Shown: positions 20,280-28,229 of the stretch, piece after piece
How the letters are laid out: each line of letters opens with the position of its first letter
Position numbering within the stretch: position 1 is the stretch's first letter
Source of the DNA: Streptomyces sp. NBRC 110611
GTDB lineage: Bacteria > Actinomycetota > Actinomycetes > Streptomycetales > Streptomycetaceae
Assembly (NCBI RefSeq): GCF_001590865.1
Contig: NZ_BBUY01000025.1
Location: 1-64,000 of the forward strand
Direction of reading: 5' to 3'
Length of the DNA: 64,000 bases
Program-made: the position numbers and the translations under genes
The notes under the pieces: generated by a model
What the model was told of the DNA's origin: nothing
What the model saw: the letters and a program-made list of their open reading frames with translations, nothing else
The model's database searches: none

Positions 20280-20297
20280 CTCCTCCGTAAGGAGGAG
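20280..20297. repeat. Hairpin containing a Shine-Dalgarno / anti-Shine-Dalgarno pair
   Basis: CTCCTCC (20280-20286), GTAA, GGAGGAG (20291-20297) form a perfect 7-bp stem about 90 bp before the Clp-N gene. It could hide a ribosome site, but no start codon lies at a suitable distance after it. The rest of 20133-20379 has GTGCGCGGT-like repeats and no supported gene. Confidence 0.35.
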
Positions 20298-20388
20298 GTC
20301 TCCCGCGCGTATCCCCAACCAGCGTCGGATGCGTAAATGCTTCCCGCCGGGGATGTTCCGGCGCTCAGGGGCTGGTGGGGTGGAGGCT

Positions 20389-20919
20389 GTGCAAAACCGT
20401 ACTGCGTACAGCGGCGGCGACCTCCCCGCCCCGGAGGACCTCGGCGCACAGCTCACTGTCGAGCTCGCGTCGGTGGTCTCCGCCGCGCGCAGGCGGGCGA
20501 CCCGCGACGGTGACCAGCAGGTCGACACCGCCCATCTGCTGCACGGGCTGCTGGAATCGGACCCCGCCGTCCGCGATGCCTTCGACGGCGGGCCCCAGGT
20601 CGCGCGACTGCTCGGCTACCTCGTCCAGCGCAGCATCGGTTACGGACTTCAGTGGCACGGCACCGTCGAGGACTCTGGCGCCGTCCCGGTGGTCACCGAG
20701 GGCGGTGTCCCCGGATGGTCCCCGGCCGCGGCCGCGGCCATGGACGGCGCCTTGGACCGCGCGCACGCCCGTTACGCCCTCCGCGCGGGCTGCCTCGATC
20801 TGCTGGCTGCGCTCGTGGACGACCCCGAATCCCGCGCCGTCGAGGTCCTGCGCCGGGCATCCGTCGATATCGCCCTGCTCACCGCACGGCTGGACGGGGA
20901 GCGCTCCGGCCGGGACTGA
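20389..20919 (+). CDS. Clp N-terminal (Clp_R) domain protein
   Basis: A 176-aa protein consisting of a double Clp N-domain (LTVELASVVSAARRRA, VDTAHLLHGLLESDP, then a second repeat after residue 90), as in the N-terminus of ClpC/ClpA but with no AAA+ ATPase. It may bind substrates or adaptors for the Clp protease. GTG 20389 gives MQNRTAYSGG; GTG 20380 is an alternative. GGAGG at 20382 is too close to 20389 for a standard site, so the start is uncertain. Confidence 0.7.
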   Translation: MQNRTAYSGGDLPAPEDLGAQLTVELASVVSAARRRATRDGDQQVDTAHLLHGLLESDPAVRDAFDGGPQVARLLGYLVQRSIGYGLQWHGTVEDSGAVPVVTEGGVPGWSPAAAAAMDGALDRAHARYALRAGCLDLLAALVDDPESRAVEVLRRASVDIALLTARLDGERSGRD

Positions 20920-20994
20920 CCAGGGCGGCCCCGGCCTCGTACGGGCGGCGGCGTCGGGCGGGGTGACCCAGTGGTGGATCGGCGCGGTGGCTCT

Positions 20995-21657
20995 TCAGTG
21001 GACCGAGAGGTACGCGGGCTCGGGGATGCCGGGCGCGAGGTCGTCGGACGGTATGGGGGCGCCGTACGCCGGCGTCACAGGAAGGACGCCGCTCCAGTAC
21101 GGCAGTGCGAGGTCCTCCGGCTCGTCGTTGGGGCCGCCGGTACGGATCTTGGCGGAGACCTCGCGCAGGTCGAGCCGGAGTACGGCGGTGGCGGCCAGCT
21201 CCTTGGCGTTGCCGGGGCGGGAGTCCGCGGCGCGCCCGGACAGGACGTGGTCGACGAGCGCGTCGAGAGCGGCCTTCTTCTCCTCCTGGTCGGTCACCTG
21301 ATACGCCGTGCCGTGCACGACGACACAGCGGTAGTTGATGGAGTGGTGGAAGGCGGACCTGGCCAGGACGAGGCCGTCGACATGGGTGACCGTGACGCAG
21401 ACCTCCAGGCCGGGGTCCGAGACGTCACCGGCCATCCGCAGTGGGCGGGACCCGGTCGAGCCGTGCAGGTAGAGGCGGTCGCCGACGCGGCCGTACAGCG
21501 TCGGCAGGACGACCGGGGAACCGTCGCGGACGAAGCCCAGATGACAGACGTAGGCCGTGTCGAGGATCGCGTGCACGGTTTCGTGGTCGTAGGCGGCGCG
21601 TTCGCGGGCGCGGGTGGGGGTGGTGCGGGCGGTCGCTGCGTACTCGGCTCGGGCCAT
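20995..21657 (-). CDS. Pyridoxamine 5'-phosphate oxidase-like flavoprotein
   Basis: A 220-aa protein of the FMN-binding split-barrel family. HAILDTAYVCHLGFV, GRVGDRLYLHGS and RSAFHHSINYRCVVVHG resemble the nitroimidazole-resistance/PNPOx-like branch rather than true PdxH. The start is ATG 21657, placed by GGAG at 21664-21667. It is divergent from a MocR regulator over a 35-bp gap containing the palindrome TGCACTAGTGCA, so it is the likely target of that regulator. Confidence 0.82.
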   Translation of the reverse strand: MARAEYAATARTTPTRARERAAYDHETVHAILDTAYVCHLGFVRDGSPVVLPTLYGRVGDRLYLHGSTGSRPLRMAGDVSDPGLEVCVTVTHVDGLVLARSAFHHSINYRCVVVHGTAYQVTDQEEKKAALDALVDHVLSGRAADSRPGNAKELAATAVLRLDLREVSAKIRTGGPNDEPEDLALPYWSGVLPVTPAYGAPIPSDDLAPGIPEPAYLSVH

Positions 21658-21669
21658 TGCGATCTCCAT

Positions 21670-21681
21670 TGCACTAGTGCA
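21670..21681. promoter_or_regulatory. TGCACTAGTGCA palindrome, candidate MocR operator
   Basis: A perfect 12-bp palindrome in the 35-bp gap between divergent genes. It overlaps the -10 (CATAAT, 21680-21685) of the mocR promoter, so binding should affect both directions. Confidence 0.6.
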
Positions 21682-21692
21682 TAATCTGCTTT

Positions 21693-23024
21693 GTGCTAGG
21701 AGAGTATCGGATCGAAGGGCGGCGCGCATCGGAGATTGCCGCCAGTGTCGAGCGAGCCGTCGGTGCGGGTGAGCTCCAACCGGGTGAAGTCCTGCCCCCA
21801 CTCCGGGAGTTGGCCGTCTATCTCGAGGTCAATCCCAATACGGTCGCGGCCGCGTACCGCACGCTCCGCGATCGCGGAGTGATCGAAACGGCGGGTCGGC
21901 GCGGCAGCCGTGTGCGCCCCCGTCCCGCGAGCACCTCGCGCGAGGCGATAGCGGTGGAGGTGCCGCCGGGCGTCCGGGATGCCTCCGACGGCAACCCCGA
22001 TACGTCGCTGCTGCCCCCGCTGGAGCGGGCGCTGGCCGAGGCCGCGGCGCGCAGCGCGCGGCGGCCCGTGCTCTACGGCGCACCGGCCGTCGACGACGAA
22101 CTGGCGGCGCTGGCCCGCTCGGCCTTCGCGGCCGACGGTGTCGCGGAGGGGCCGATCGCCGTCACCAGCGGTTCGCTGGACGCGATAGAGCGCGTGCTGG
22201 CCGCCCATCTGCGCCCCGGGGACACCGTGGCTGTGGAGGACCCGGGCTGGGGCAGTCTGCTGGATCTCATTCCCGCCCTCGGACTGCGTCCGGCCCCGGT
22301 CGGCGTGGACGACGAGGGCCCGCTGCCCGAGCAGCTGGCCCGCGCGCTCCAGGACGGCGCCCGCGCCGCCGTCATCACCGACCGGGCGCAGAACCCGACC
22401 GGTGCCGCCGTCAGCCGCGCCCGCGCGGCACAGCTCCGTACACTCCTGTCCGGCCACCCCGGCACCCTGCTCATCGAGGACGACCACGGGCATGGCATCG
22501 TCGACCTGCCGCTTCACCCCCTCTCCGGCGCCACCGACCACTGGGCCCTGGTCCGGTCGACCGCCAAGGCCTACGGTCCGGACCTACGCCTCGCGGTGCT
22601 GACCGGCGACCCGGTGACCGTCGACCGGGTGCGGGGCCGGCAGCGCCTCGGCCCCGGCTGGATCAGCCATCTGCTCCAGGTCACGGTCGCCCATCTGTGG
22701 CGTACCTCCGCGGTCGACCCGGAGGAGGTGGCCGGAGCGTACGGAAGGCGTCGGGAGTCGCTGATACAGGCCCTGGCCGAGCGCGGAGTGCGGGCGCGGG
22801 GCCGCAGCGGGATGAATGTCTGGGTGCCGGTCCCGGACGAGACCGGCGCGGTGGCCCGGCTCCTGCACGCCGGCTGGGCGGTCGCCCCCGGTGCCCGCTT
22901 CCGCCTGCACTCCCCGCCCGGCATCCGCATCACCGTCTCCGGCCTCTCCGACGGCGACATCATCCCCGTGGCCGAGGCCGTCGCCGCAGCGACGGGAGTG
23001 GGTGAGGCGCGTCGCTACGAATGA
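21693..23024 (+). CDS. MocR-family (GntR plus aminotransferase-like) transcriptional regulator
   Basis: A 443-aa fusion. The GntR winged helix lies at residues 1-75 (GELQPGEVLPPLRELAVYLEV, AYRTLRDRGVIET). Residues about 90-440 have the fold-type I PLP enzyme domain, with RSTAKAYGPDLRLAV carrying the PLP lysine. Most MocR regulators sense PLP or its precursors. The GTG start lies 7 nt after CATAAT and has no ribosome site, suggesting leaderless translation. The divergent partner is a PNPOx-like flavoprotein. Confidence 0.88.
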   Translation: MLGEYRIEGRRASEIAASVERAVGAGELQPGEVLPPLRELAVYLEVNPNTVAAAYRTLRDRGVIETAGRRGSRVRPRPASTSREAIAVEVPPGVRDASDGNPDTSLLPPLERALAEAAARSARRPVLYGAPAVDDELAALARSAFAADGVAEGPIAVTSGSLDAIERVLAAHLRPGDTVAVEDPGWGSLLDLIPALGLRPAPVGVDDEGPLPEQLARALQDGARAAVITDRAQNPTGAAVSRARAAQLRTLLSGHPGTLLIEDDHGHGIVDLPLHPLSGATDHWALVRSTAKAYGPDLRLAVLTGDPVTVDRVRGRQRLGPGWISHLLQVTVAHLWRTSAVDPEEVAGAYGRRRESLIQALAERGVRARGRSGMNVWVPVPDETGAVARLLHAGWAVAPGARFRLHSPPGIRITVSGLSDGDIIPVAEAVAAATGVGEARRYE

Positions 23025-23158
23025 GGCCGGCGACCGGCCGAACCTCTGGCTCGCGTCACTGGCCAGGGGCTGTCCGACGGGGCAACGCGGGGGCGTTGGG
23101 GCAGCCGGCGCGGGACCATCAACGAGATCCCGTGCCGGAACCGGACCGGGGGCACGGC

Positions 23159-23581
23159 CTAGTGCGCTGCGAGTCTCTCCACCAGGCCAATCCCTCGCGC
23201 CAGCAACTGCCGTTCCTCCCCCGTCAGTTCTGCCTCGATCGCCCGCGCAAGCCAATCCGCCCTGCGTCCCCGCTCCTCTTCCAGTAGTGCCTGTCCGGCA
23301 GGGGAGAGGTCGACCAGGCTCTTGCGGCCGTCGGTCGGATGCGCCCGGCGTGTGATCAGCCCCTGCTCCATGAGCAGTCCCACGGCTCGGGCCATGGACT
23401 GCGGGCGCACCCGCTGATCGGCTGCCAGTTCGCTGGTTGTCATCGCGCCGGCGCGGTCCAGCGCGCCGAGGACGGCTACCTGACCGAGCGGCATCTGGTC
23501 CTCGAGCTTCACGCGCCGCGTGAGCTTTCCCATCGCGGTGCGCAGTTCGGCTGCGACGGCGGCGGATTGCGGAAGGGGCAT
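23159..23581 (-). CDS. MarR-family transcriptional regulator
   Basis: A 140-aa winged-helix protein: LGQVAVLGALDRAGAMTTSELA, RVRPQSMARAVGLLMEQGLI, and the wing RRAHPTDGRKSLVDLSPAGQ. It is divergent from an enolase gene. A TAAAAT -10 (minus strand, 23592-23587) ends 5 nt before the ATG and there is no ribosome site, so the message is probably leaderless. The spacer contains two copies of a 39-bp repeat, one at each promoter, which are the likely binding sites. Confidence 0.86.
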   Translation of the reverse strand: MPLPQSAAVAAELRTAMGKLTRRVKLEDQMPLGQVAVLGALDRAGAMTTSELAADQRVRPQSMARAVGLLMEQGLITRRAHPTDGRKSLVDLSPAGQALLEEERGRRADWLARAIEAELTGEERQLLARGIGLVERLAAH

Positions 23582-23593
23582 ACCGAATTTTAA

Positions 23594-23632
23594 CGCAGCA
23601 CGGCTGCACAGTGGAACTGCGCAGCAGGACTG
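23594..23632. repeat. 39-bp repeat A, at the marR promoter
   Basis: About 30 of 39 positions match repeat B, which starts exactly 80 bp away. It contains the dyad CAGTGGAACTG flanked by GCAGCA words. It covers the -35/spacer region of the marR promoter. Confidence 0.55.
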
Positions 23633-23673
23633 GGCAGTAAGGCTGGACAGGGGGGGGCTGAACAGGCTGGCTT

Positions 23674-23712
23674 AGCAGCACAGCTGAACAGTGAAACTGT
23701 GCAGCATTGCTG
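23674..23712. repeat. 39-bp repeat B, at the enolase promoter
   Basis: The copy of repeat A on the enolase side, with the better dyad ACAGTGAAACTGT. It ends directly before TAGAGT (23713-23718), a likely -10 for the enolase gene, so an occupied site would block the promoter. Confidence 0.55.
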
Positions 23713-23791
23713 TAGAGTGTGTGGCGCCGGGGTCAGCGTCACCGTTGCCGCAGCTGGACGTCGGCACGCATGCGACAGCGGGAGGAATCCC

Positions 23792-25108
23792 ATGACCGCC
23801 ATCAGCTCCGTCACCGGCCGCCGCGTCCTCGACAGCAGGGGTAATCCCACCGTCGAAGTGGATGTGGAACTGGCGGACGGGTCCATCGGCCGGGCCGCAG
23901 TCCCCTCCGGCGCTTCGACCGGTGCCCGTGAGGCCGTCGAGCTCCGCGACGGGGACCCCGCCCGCTGGCACGGCAAGGGCGTCGACCACGCGGTACGCCA
24001 CGTCAACACGGAGCTCGCAGCGGCCGTCACCGGTCGCGAGGCCGAGGACCAGGCCGGCCTCGACGCCGCCCTCGTCGCCACGGACGGCACCCCCGCCAAG
24101 TCCAGGCTCGGCGCCAACGCGATCCTCGGGGTCTCCCTGGCCACCGCCAGGGCCGCAGCCGCCGCCCACCGCCTGCCGCTCTACCGCTACCTCGGCGGCT
24201 CCGACGCCCGGCTGCTGCCCGTACCGATGATGAACATCGTCAACGGGGGCGCCCACGCCGACAATCCCCTGGACTTCCAGGAGTTCATGATCGCCCCGAT
24301 CGGCGCGGAGACCTTTGCCGAGGCCGTGCGGATGGGGTCCGAGATCTTCCACACCCTGCGCCGCGACCTCCTAGCCGCCGGGCACTCCACGGGCGTGGGC
24401 GACGAAGGCGGTTTCGCACCCGCCCTGCGCACCGCCGAGGAGGCCCTCGACTTCGTGGTGGCCGCCGTCGAGCGCACGGGATACCGGCCGGGCACGGACA
24501 TCGGCCTGGTCATGGACCCGGCGTCGTCCGAGTTCTTCCGTGAAGGCGTCTACGACTACGCCGGGGAAGGGGTGCGGCGCATACCCGCCGAACACGCCGA
24601 CTACCTGATCAAGTTGATCGACGCCTACCCGATCGTGTCGATCGAGGACCCGATGGCCGAGGACGACCTGACGGGGTGGCGGGACCTGACCGCACGGGTC
24701 GGTGCGCGCTGCCAGCTCACCGGTGACGATGTGTTCTGCACAAACCAGACCCTCCTGCGCGAGGGTATCGACTCCGGCGTCGCCAACTCGGTCCTGGTGA
24801 AGGTCAATCAGATCGGCACCCTGACGGAGGCCCTGGCCACCGTCAGCGCCGCCCACCGGGCGGGCTACACCGTCGTCATGTCGCACCGCTCGGGAGAGAC
24901 GGAGGACACGACGATCGCGGACCTGGCGGTGGCCACGGGCTGTGGCCAGATCAAGACCGGATCACTGTCCCGCTCCGACCGAACCGCCAAGTACAACCAA
25001 CTCATCCGCATCGAGGAACAGTTGGGCGCCGGCGCCCAGTACGCGGGCGCGGAAGCGCTGCGCCACTGGGCGGGCGCGAGTTCGACGACACGGCCTAGCC
25101 CCAGGTGA
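23792..25108 (+). CDS. eno: Enolase (phosphopyruvate hydratase)
   Basis: A 438-aa enolase interconverting 2-phosphoglycerate and phosphoenolpyruvate. Signatures are complete: SGASTGAREAVELRDGD, GVGDEGGFAP, SIEDPMAEDD, the catalytic lysine region KVNQIGTLTEA, and MSHRSGETEDTTIADLAVA. ATG 23792 has GGGAGGA upstream. Pairing with a divergent MarR gene and no other glycolytic gene suggests a second, conditionally expressed enolase rather than the housekeeping copy; that is inference. Its 3' end overlaps the convergent kinase gene by 14 bp. Confidence 0.93.
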   Translation: MTAISSVTGRRVLDSRGNPTVEVDVELADGSIGRAAVPSGASTGAREAVELRDGDPARWHGKGVDHAVRHVNTELAAAVTGREAEDQAGLDAALVATDGTPAKSRLGANAILGVSLATARAAAAAHRLPLYRYLGGSDARLLPVPMMNIVNGGAHADNPLDFQEFMIAPIGAETFAEAVRMGSEIFHTLRRDLLAAGHSTGVGDEGGFAPALRTAEEALDFVVAAVERTGYRPGTDIGLVMDPASSEFFREGVYDYAGEGVRRIPAEHADYLIKLIDAYPIVSIEDPMAEDDLTGWRDLTARVGARCQLTGDDVFCTNQTLLREGIDSGVANSVLVKVNQIGTLTEALATVSAAHRAGYTVVMSHRSGETEDTTIADLAVATGCGQIKTGSLSRSDRTAKYNQLIRIEEQLGAGAQYAGAEALRHWAGASSTTRPSPR

Positions 25109-25934
25109 GGGGGTCGAGGTGGAGGTAGAAGCGCAGGCGGTGGTGGTCGAGGGGGATGCCGTAGCGCTCGGCGAAGGCTGTGTCCGCGGTCTGCGCCTGC
25201 TCCTCGTCCTGCCACGTCTCCCGCGCGTTGGTGAGCAGCAGCGCCAGGTCGGCGTAGCGGTCGGCCAGCCCGAGGCGGCCCAGATCGAGGAAGCCCGACA
25301 CGTCCAGGGTTCGCGGGTCGAGAACGATGTTGGGCAGGCACAGGTCGCCGTGGCAGACAACGGTTTCGGCGGCCTCCTGCTCCCGTCGTCGCCCGAGCTG
25401 GGGGAGGAGACGGGACAGCAGCTCCGTGGCCGGTGTGTGCTGCTGTTCGACCGGGAGGAACTCCGGGTTCACCGCGTTGCGGGCGACGACGTCGCGTGCC
25501 CGGGCGATCATCTCGTCCACGTCCCGGCGGAACGGGCACTGCCGTACGGGCACCTCGTGCAGCCGGCGAACCGCGTCCGCGATGCGGTCCCAGGCGGCTC
25601 GCAGGTCCTCGGCGGACACCTGGTCGGCGGGGACTCCGGCGACAGCGGCGGTTACCAGGCAAGCGCCCGCGTTCCCGGAGTGCCAGCCGAGTACCCGTGG
25701 CCCCGGGACGCCTTGGTCGCTGAGCCACGCGACCCGGTCGCGCTCGGCCTTCAGGTCGGCTGCCTCCGCGGCGGCCACGCACTTGGCATACCGGGTGCCG
25801 TCCGCGCTGCGGAAGACCGCGGCTCCTGACTCACCCGTGGTGACCGGCACCCAGTCACGGTCGCCGCCGCCGGCCCCGAGGAGCGCCGGTGACACCGCCC
25901 GAGGGCGGGGTGATCGCTCATGGCCGTCGATCAT
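25095..25934 (-). CDS. Aminoglycoside O-phosphotransferase, APH(3'')-like
   Basis: A 279-aa kinase of the aminoglycoside phosphotransferase fold. Lys51 (YAK) should bind ATP; HGD at 195-197 with N202 is the catalytic loop and D217 (FLDLGR) the metal site. RNAVNPEFLP, GRLGLADRYADLALL and the C-terminal FYLHLDPLTWG closely recall the streptomycin 3''-kinases StrA and AphE, so ATP-dependent 3''-phosphorylation of streptomycin-type drugs is predicted. The ATG overlaps the stop of the malonyl-CoA synthetase gene (ATGA, 25931-25934), so the two are translationally coupled. No streptomycin biosynthesis genes are in the window. Confidence 0.85.
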   Translation of the reverse strand: MIDGHERSPRPRAVSPALLGAGGGDRDWVPVTTGESGAAVFRSADGTRYAKCVAAAEAADLKAERDRVAWLSDQGVPGPRVLGWHSGNAGACLVTAAVAGVPADQVSAEDLRAAWDRIADAVRRLHEVPVRQCPFRRDVDEMIARARDVVARNAVNPEFLPVEQQHTPATELLSRLLPQLGRRREQEAAETVVCHGDLCLPNIVLDPRTLDVSGFLDLGRLGLADRYADLALLLTNARETWQDEEQAQTADTAFAERYGIPLDHHRLRFYLHLDPLTWG

Positions 25935-27391
25935 GCGTGCAGCTCCCGTTTCATGACCTTGCCCATGTCGTTGCGGGGCAGGGCGTCCAGGAAGTGCACC
26001 GTACGGGGGCGCTTATGGGGCGCGAGCTGCCGGGCGACATGGTCGGCGAGCTCTTCCCCGGACGGTGGCGGGCCGGCGTCCGGGCCGCTCTCCGGTACGA
26101 CCCAGGCGACGATCCGCTCGCCGAGGTCCTCGTCCGGGATACCGGTCACCGCCGCCTCGGCGACCCCGGGGTGGGCCAGCAGCGCGTTCTCGATCTCGCC
26201 CGCGCCGATCTTGTAACCGCCGCTCTTGATCAGATCCGTGGCCTTGCGGCCGACGATGCGGTAGTTCCCGGACGTGTCACGGATCGCCATGTCGCCCGTG
26301 CGGAACCATGCGCCGTCGAAGGCCGCGGCCGTCGCGTCGGGGCGGTTCAGATACTCGGTGAAGAGGTTCGGACCGCGGACCTGGATCTCGCCCACGGTCT
26401 CGTCGTCACTCGTCTCGATGGTCCGCCCCGCCTCGTCGACCAGCCGGATCCCCACCCCCGGCAGCGGCACCCCGACCGTCCCCACGGCATCCGGGCCGTC
26501 CGCCCGCACGCTGGTGTTCATCAGCGTCTCCGTCATGCCGTACCGCTCGATCACCCGCCGCCCGGAGGCCGCGGTGATCCGTTCATGATCCGTCAGCGGC
26601 AGCGCGGCCGACCCGGACACCAGCAACCGGGCCGCGGCCAGCGCCTTGGCCAGCGCCGGATCGTGGCCGGCCGCGGCGGCCAGGCGGTGGTACATCGTCG
26701 GTACGCCGAACAGCATCGTGCCGTCCCCGGACAGCTCCCGGGTGACCGCGTCGGTGCTGAAGCGGCCCAGGTGATGGACGCTGCCGCCGCGCCGCAGCGG
26801 CCCGAGGACGCCGAGGATCAGACCGTGGACGTGGAACAGCGGGAGGGCGTGGACGAGGACGTCGTCGGCGGTCCAACGCCAGGCGTCCTGAAGGGCGTCG
26901 AGGGTGTGGGCGAGGGCACGGCGGGGGAGGACCACACCCTTGGGCGGGCCCGTGGTGCCGGAGGTGTAGACGATCAGGGCCGGTGTCCCGTCGCCCGGTT
27001 CGAACGGCGGCGGAGGCGGTTGCGTCGCCTCGGGCGGCGCGGCGGCCGCCACATCGATACGGGGCAGGTCCGCGAGCGGTCCCGGCAACTCGGCGCCCGG
27101 CTCCGCCAGGACGACCGAGGGCGCGCTGTCCCGCACGATGTGCGCCAGCTCGCTCTCACCGATCTTCGGGTTCACCGGTACGGCGGCGACCCCGGCGAGC
27201 AGCGCGGCCACCACCGCGACCGAGGTCTCTATCGTGGGCGTCGCCCAGACGGCGATCCGGGTCTCGCCGGCGATCCGTTCGGCCAGCGCACCGGCCACCG
27301 ACGCCAACTGGCGGTAGCTCAGCGCGCGGTCGCCGAAGCGCAGCGCGGGTGCGGTCGACGCGTCGCGCAGTGCGGGGAAGAGCACGGTCAC
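25931..27391 (-). CDS. matB: Malonyl-CoA synthetase (MatB-like acyl-CoA ligase)
   Basis: A 486-aa adenylate-forming ligase with P-loop YTSGTTGPPKG, RYGMTETLMNTSVRADG, TGDMAIRD and C-terminal GRKATDLIKSGGYKIG plus RNDMGKVMKRELHA. It closely matches my memory of Streptomyces MatB, which activates malonate or methylmalonate with ATP and CoA and so supplies polyketide or fatty-acid extender units. The GTG start has GGAG at 27397. The downstream gene in the same message is the APH-like kinase. A weak damage-promoter-like motif lies at 27514-27536. Confidence 0.88.
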   Translation of the reverse strand: MTVLFPALRDASTAPALRFGDRALSYRQLASVAGALAERIAGETRIAVWATPTIETSVAVVAALLAGVAAVPVNPKIGESELAHIVRDSAPSVVLAEPGAELPGPLADLPRIDVAAAAPPEATQPPPPPFEPGDGTPALIVYTSGTTGPPKGVVLPRRALAHTLDALQDAWRWTADDVLVHALPLFHVHGLILGVLGPLRRGGSVHHLGRFSTDAVTRELSGDGTMLFGVPTMYHRLAAAAGHDPALAKALAAARLLVSGSAALPLTDHERITAASGRRVIERYGMTETLMNTSVRADGPDAVGTVGVPLPGVGIRLVDEAGRTIETSDDETVGEIQVRGPNLFTEYLNRPDATAAAFDGAWFRTGDMAIRDTSGNYRIVGRKATDLIKSGGYKIGAGEIENALLAHPGVAEAAVTGIPDEDLGERIVAWVVPESGPDAGPPPSGEELADHVARQLAPHKRPRTVHFLDALPRNDMGKVMKRELHA

Positions 27392-27513
27392 CGGATCTCC
27401 TTGGTCCTCGTCGGCGCCCGGCCCGGCGGTACGACCGGGCCGCCCCGCTCGCACCCCCTGCGCGGGCATGGAACGGGCTGCCGCCCCGCGCGGGTGTGGA
27501 ACAGGCTGACACC

Positions 27514-27536
27514 ACTGTCGCAGAGACCACTGACAA
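27514..27536 (-). promoter_or_regulatory. RecA-NDp-like motif upstream of matB (weak)
   Basis: Read on the minus strand: TTGTCAGTGGT (27536-27526), six bases, then GACAGT (27519-27514). The -35 part matches the damage-promoter consensus closely; the -10 is poor. It lies 123 bp before matB. Confidence 0.25.
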
Positions 27537-27609
27537 CGCGGCCGGGGTGGGTGGGAGAAGCGCTGTGCCTCCGTGTCCGCCGGCCGCTGTGACCGTCGTG
27601 CCCCGGTTT

Positions 27610-28089
27610 TCACTGTGGAATCTTGCGGAAGTCCCACGACACGACGGTCTCCGGCACGAGCCGCAGCCACGCGTGCCGCCCGTCGTGCGGCATCTCGGCC
27701 ATCCCGAAGTACTTCTCCGCGAACATCCGCTCCGGGGCGTCCAGTCCGGCGTACGGCTCGCCGGTGCGCGGTGCCTCGCCGACGGGCTCCGCGCGGCCTG
27801 CCAGCTCGGCGCCGCGCAGCTCGCCGTACGCGTGCCCGTCGTCGACGACCACCGCGATCCGCGGGTCCGCGCGCAGCTGGGCCCACCGCTTGCTGCGGAT
27901 GAGCGAATACAGCCACAGCGCCGCTCCGTCCCAGGCGAACCACAGCGCCCCGACGTGGGGCGCGCCGTCGCCGTCGACTGTTGCGACCCGGCAGGTGCGC
28001 TGTTCGGTGAGGAAGGTGTCCAGCTCACCCCGGGTCATCATGATCCGGCGCCCGCGCCGCTGTGTGTCGGCCCTCTCTGTGCCGGCCAT
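27610..28089 (-). CDS. Pyridoxamine 5'-phosphate oxidase family protein
   Basis: A 159-aa split-barrel protein (TCRVATVDGDGAPHVGALWF, RADPRIAVVVDDG, VPETVVSWDFRK), probably binding FMN, F420 or heme; members are reductases or cofactor-binding proteins. ATG 28089 is chosen because GGAGG lies about 9 nt upstream; MMTRGEL at about 28038 is an alternative. It is divergent from an isochorismatase-fold gene, with a perfect inverted repeat between them. The 218 bp separating it from matB hold no gene. Confidence 0.8.
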   Translation of the reverse strand: MAGTERADTQRRGRRIMMTRGELDTFLTEQRTCRVATVDGDGAPHVGALWFAWDGAALWLYSLIRSKRWAQLRADPRIAVVVDDGHAYGELRGAELAGRAEPVGEAPRTGEPYAGLDAPERMFAEKYFGMAEMPHDGRHAWLRLVPETVVSWDFRKIPQ

Positions 28090-28124
28090 CCGTCATCGCC
28101 TCCGCTGGCTTTCGCCGACCCATC

Positions 28125-28147
28125 ATTTCTGACTTTGCGTCAGAAAT
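28125..28147. promoter_or_regulatory. Perfect 9-bp inverted repeat between divergent genes
   Basis: ATTTCTGAC (28125-28133), TTTGC, GTCAGAAAT (28139-28147). It is A/T-rich and lies between two gene starts, as expected of a repressor or activator dyad. No regulator gene is adjacent. Confidence 0.5.
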
Positions 28148-28229
28148 AATGCGGGCCCTTCCTGGCGGAACGCAATGCCCGCTACGCTCGCCCGCCTCGA
28201 AGACGACGTCACGGAGAGGGGAACGAACC

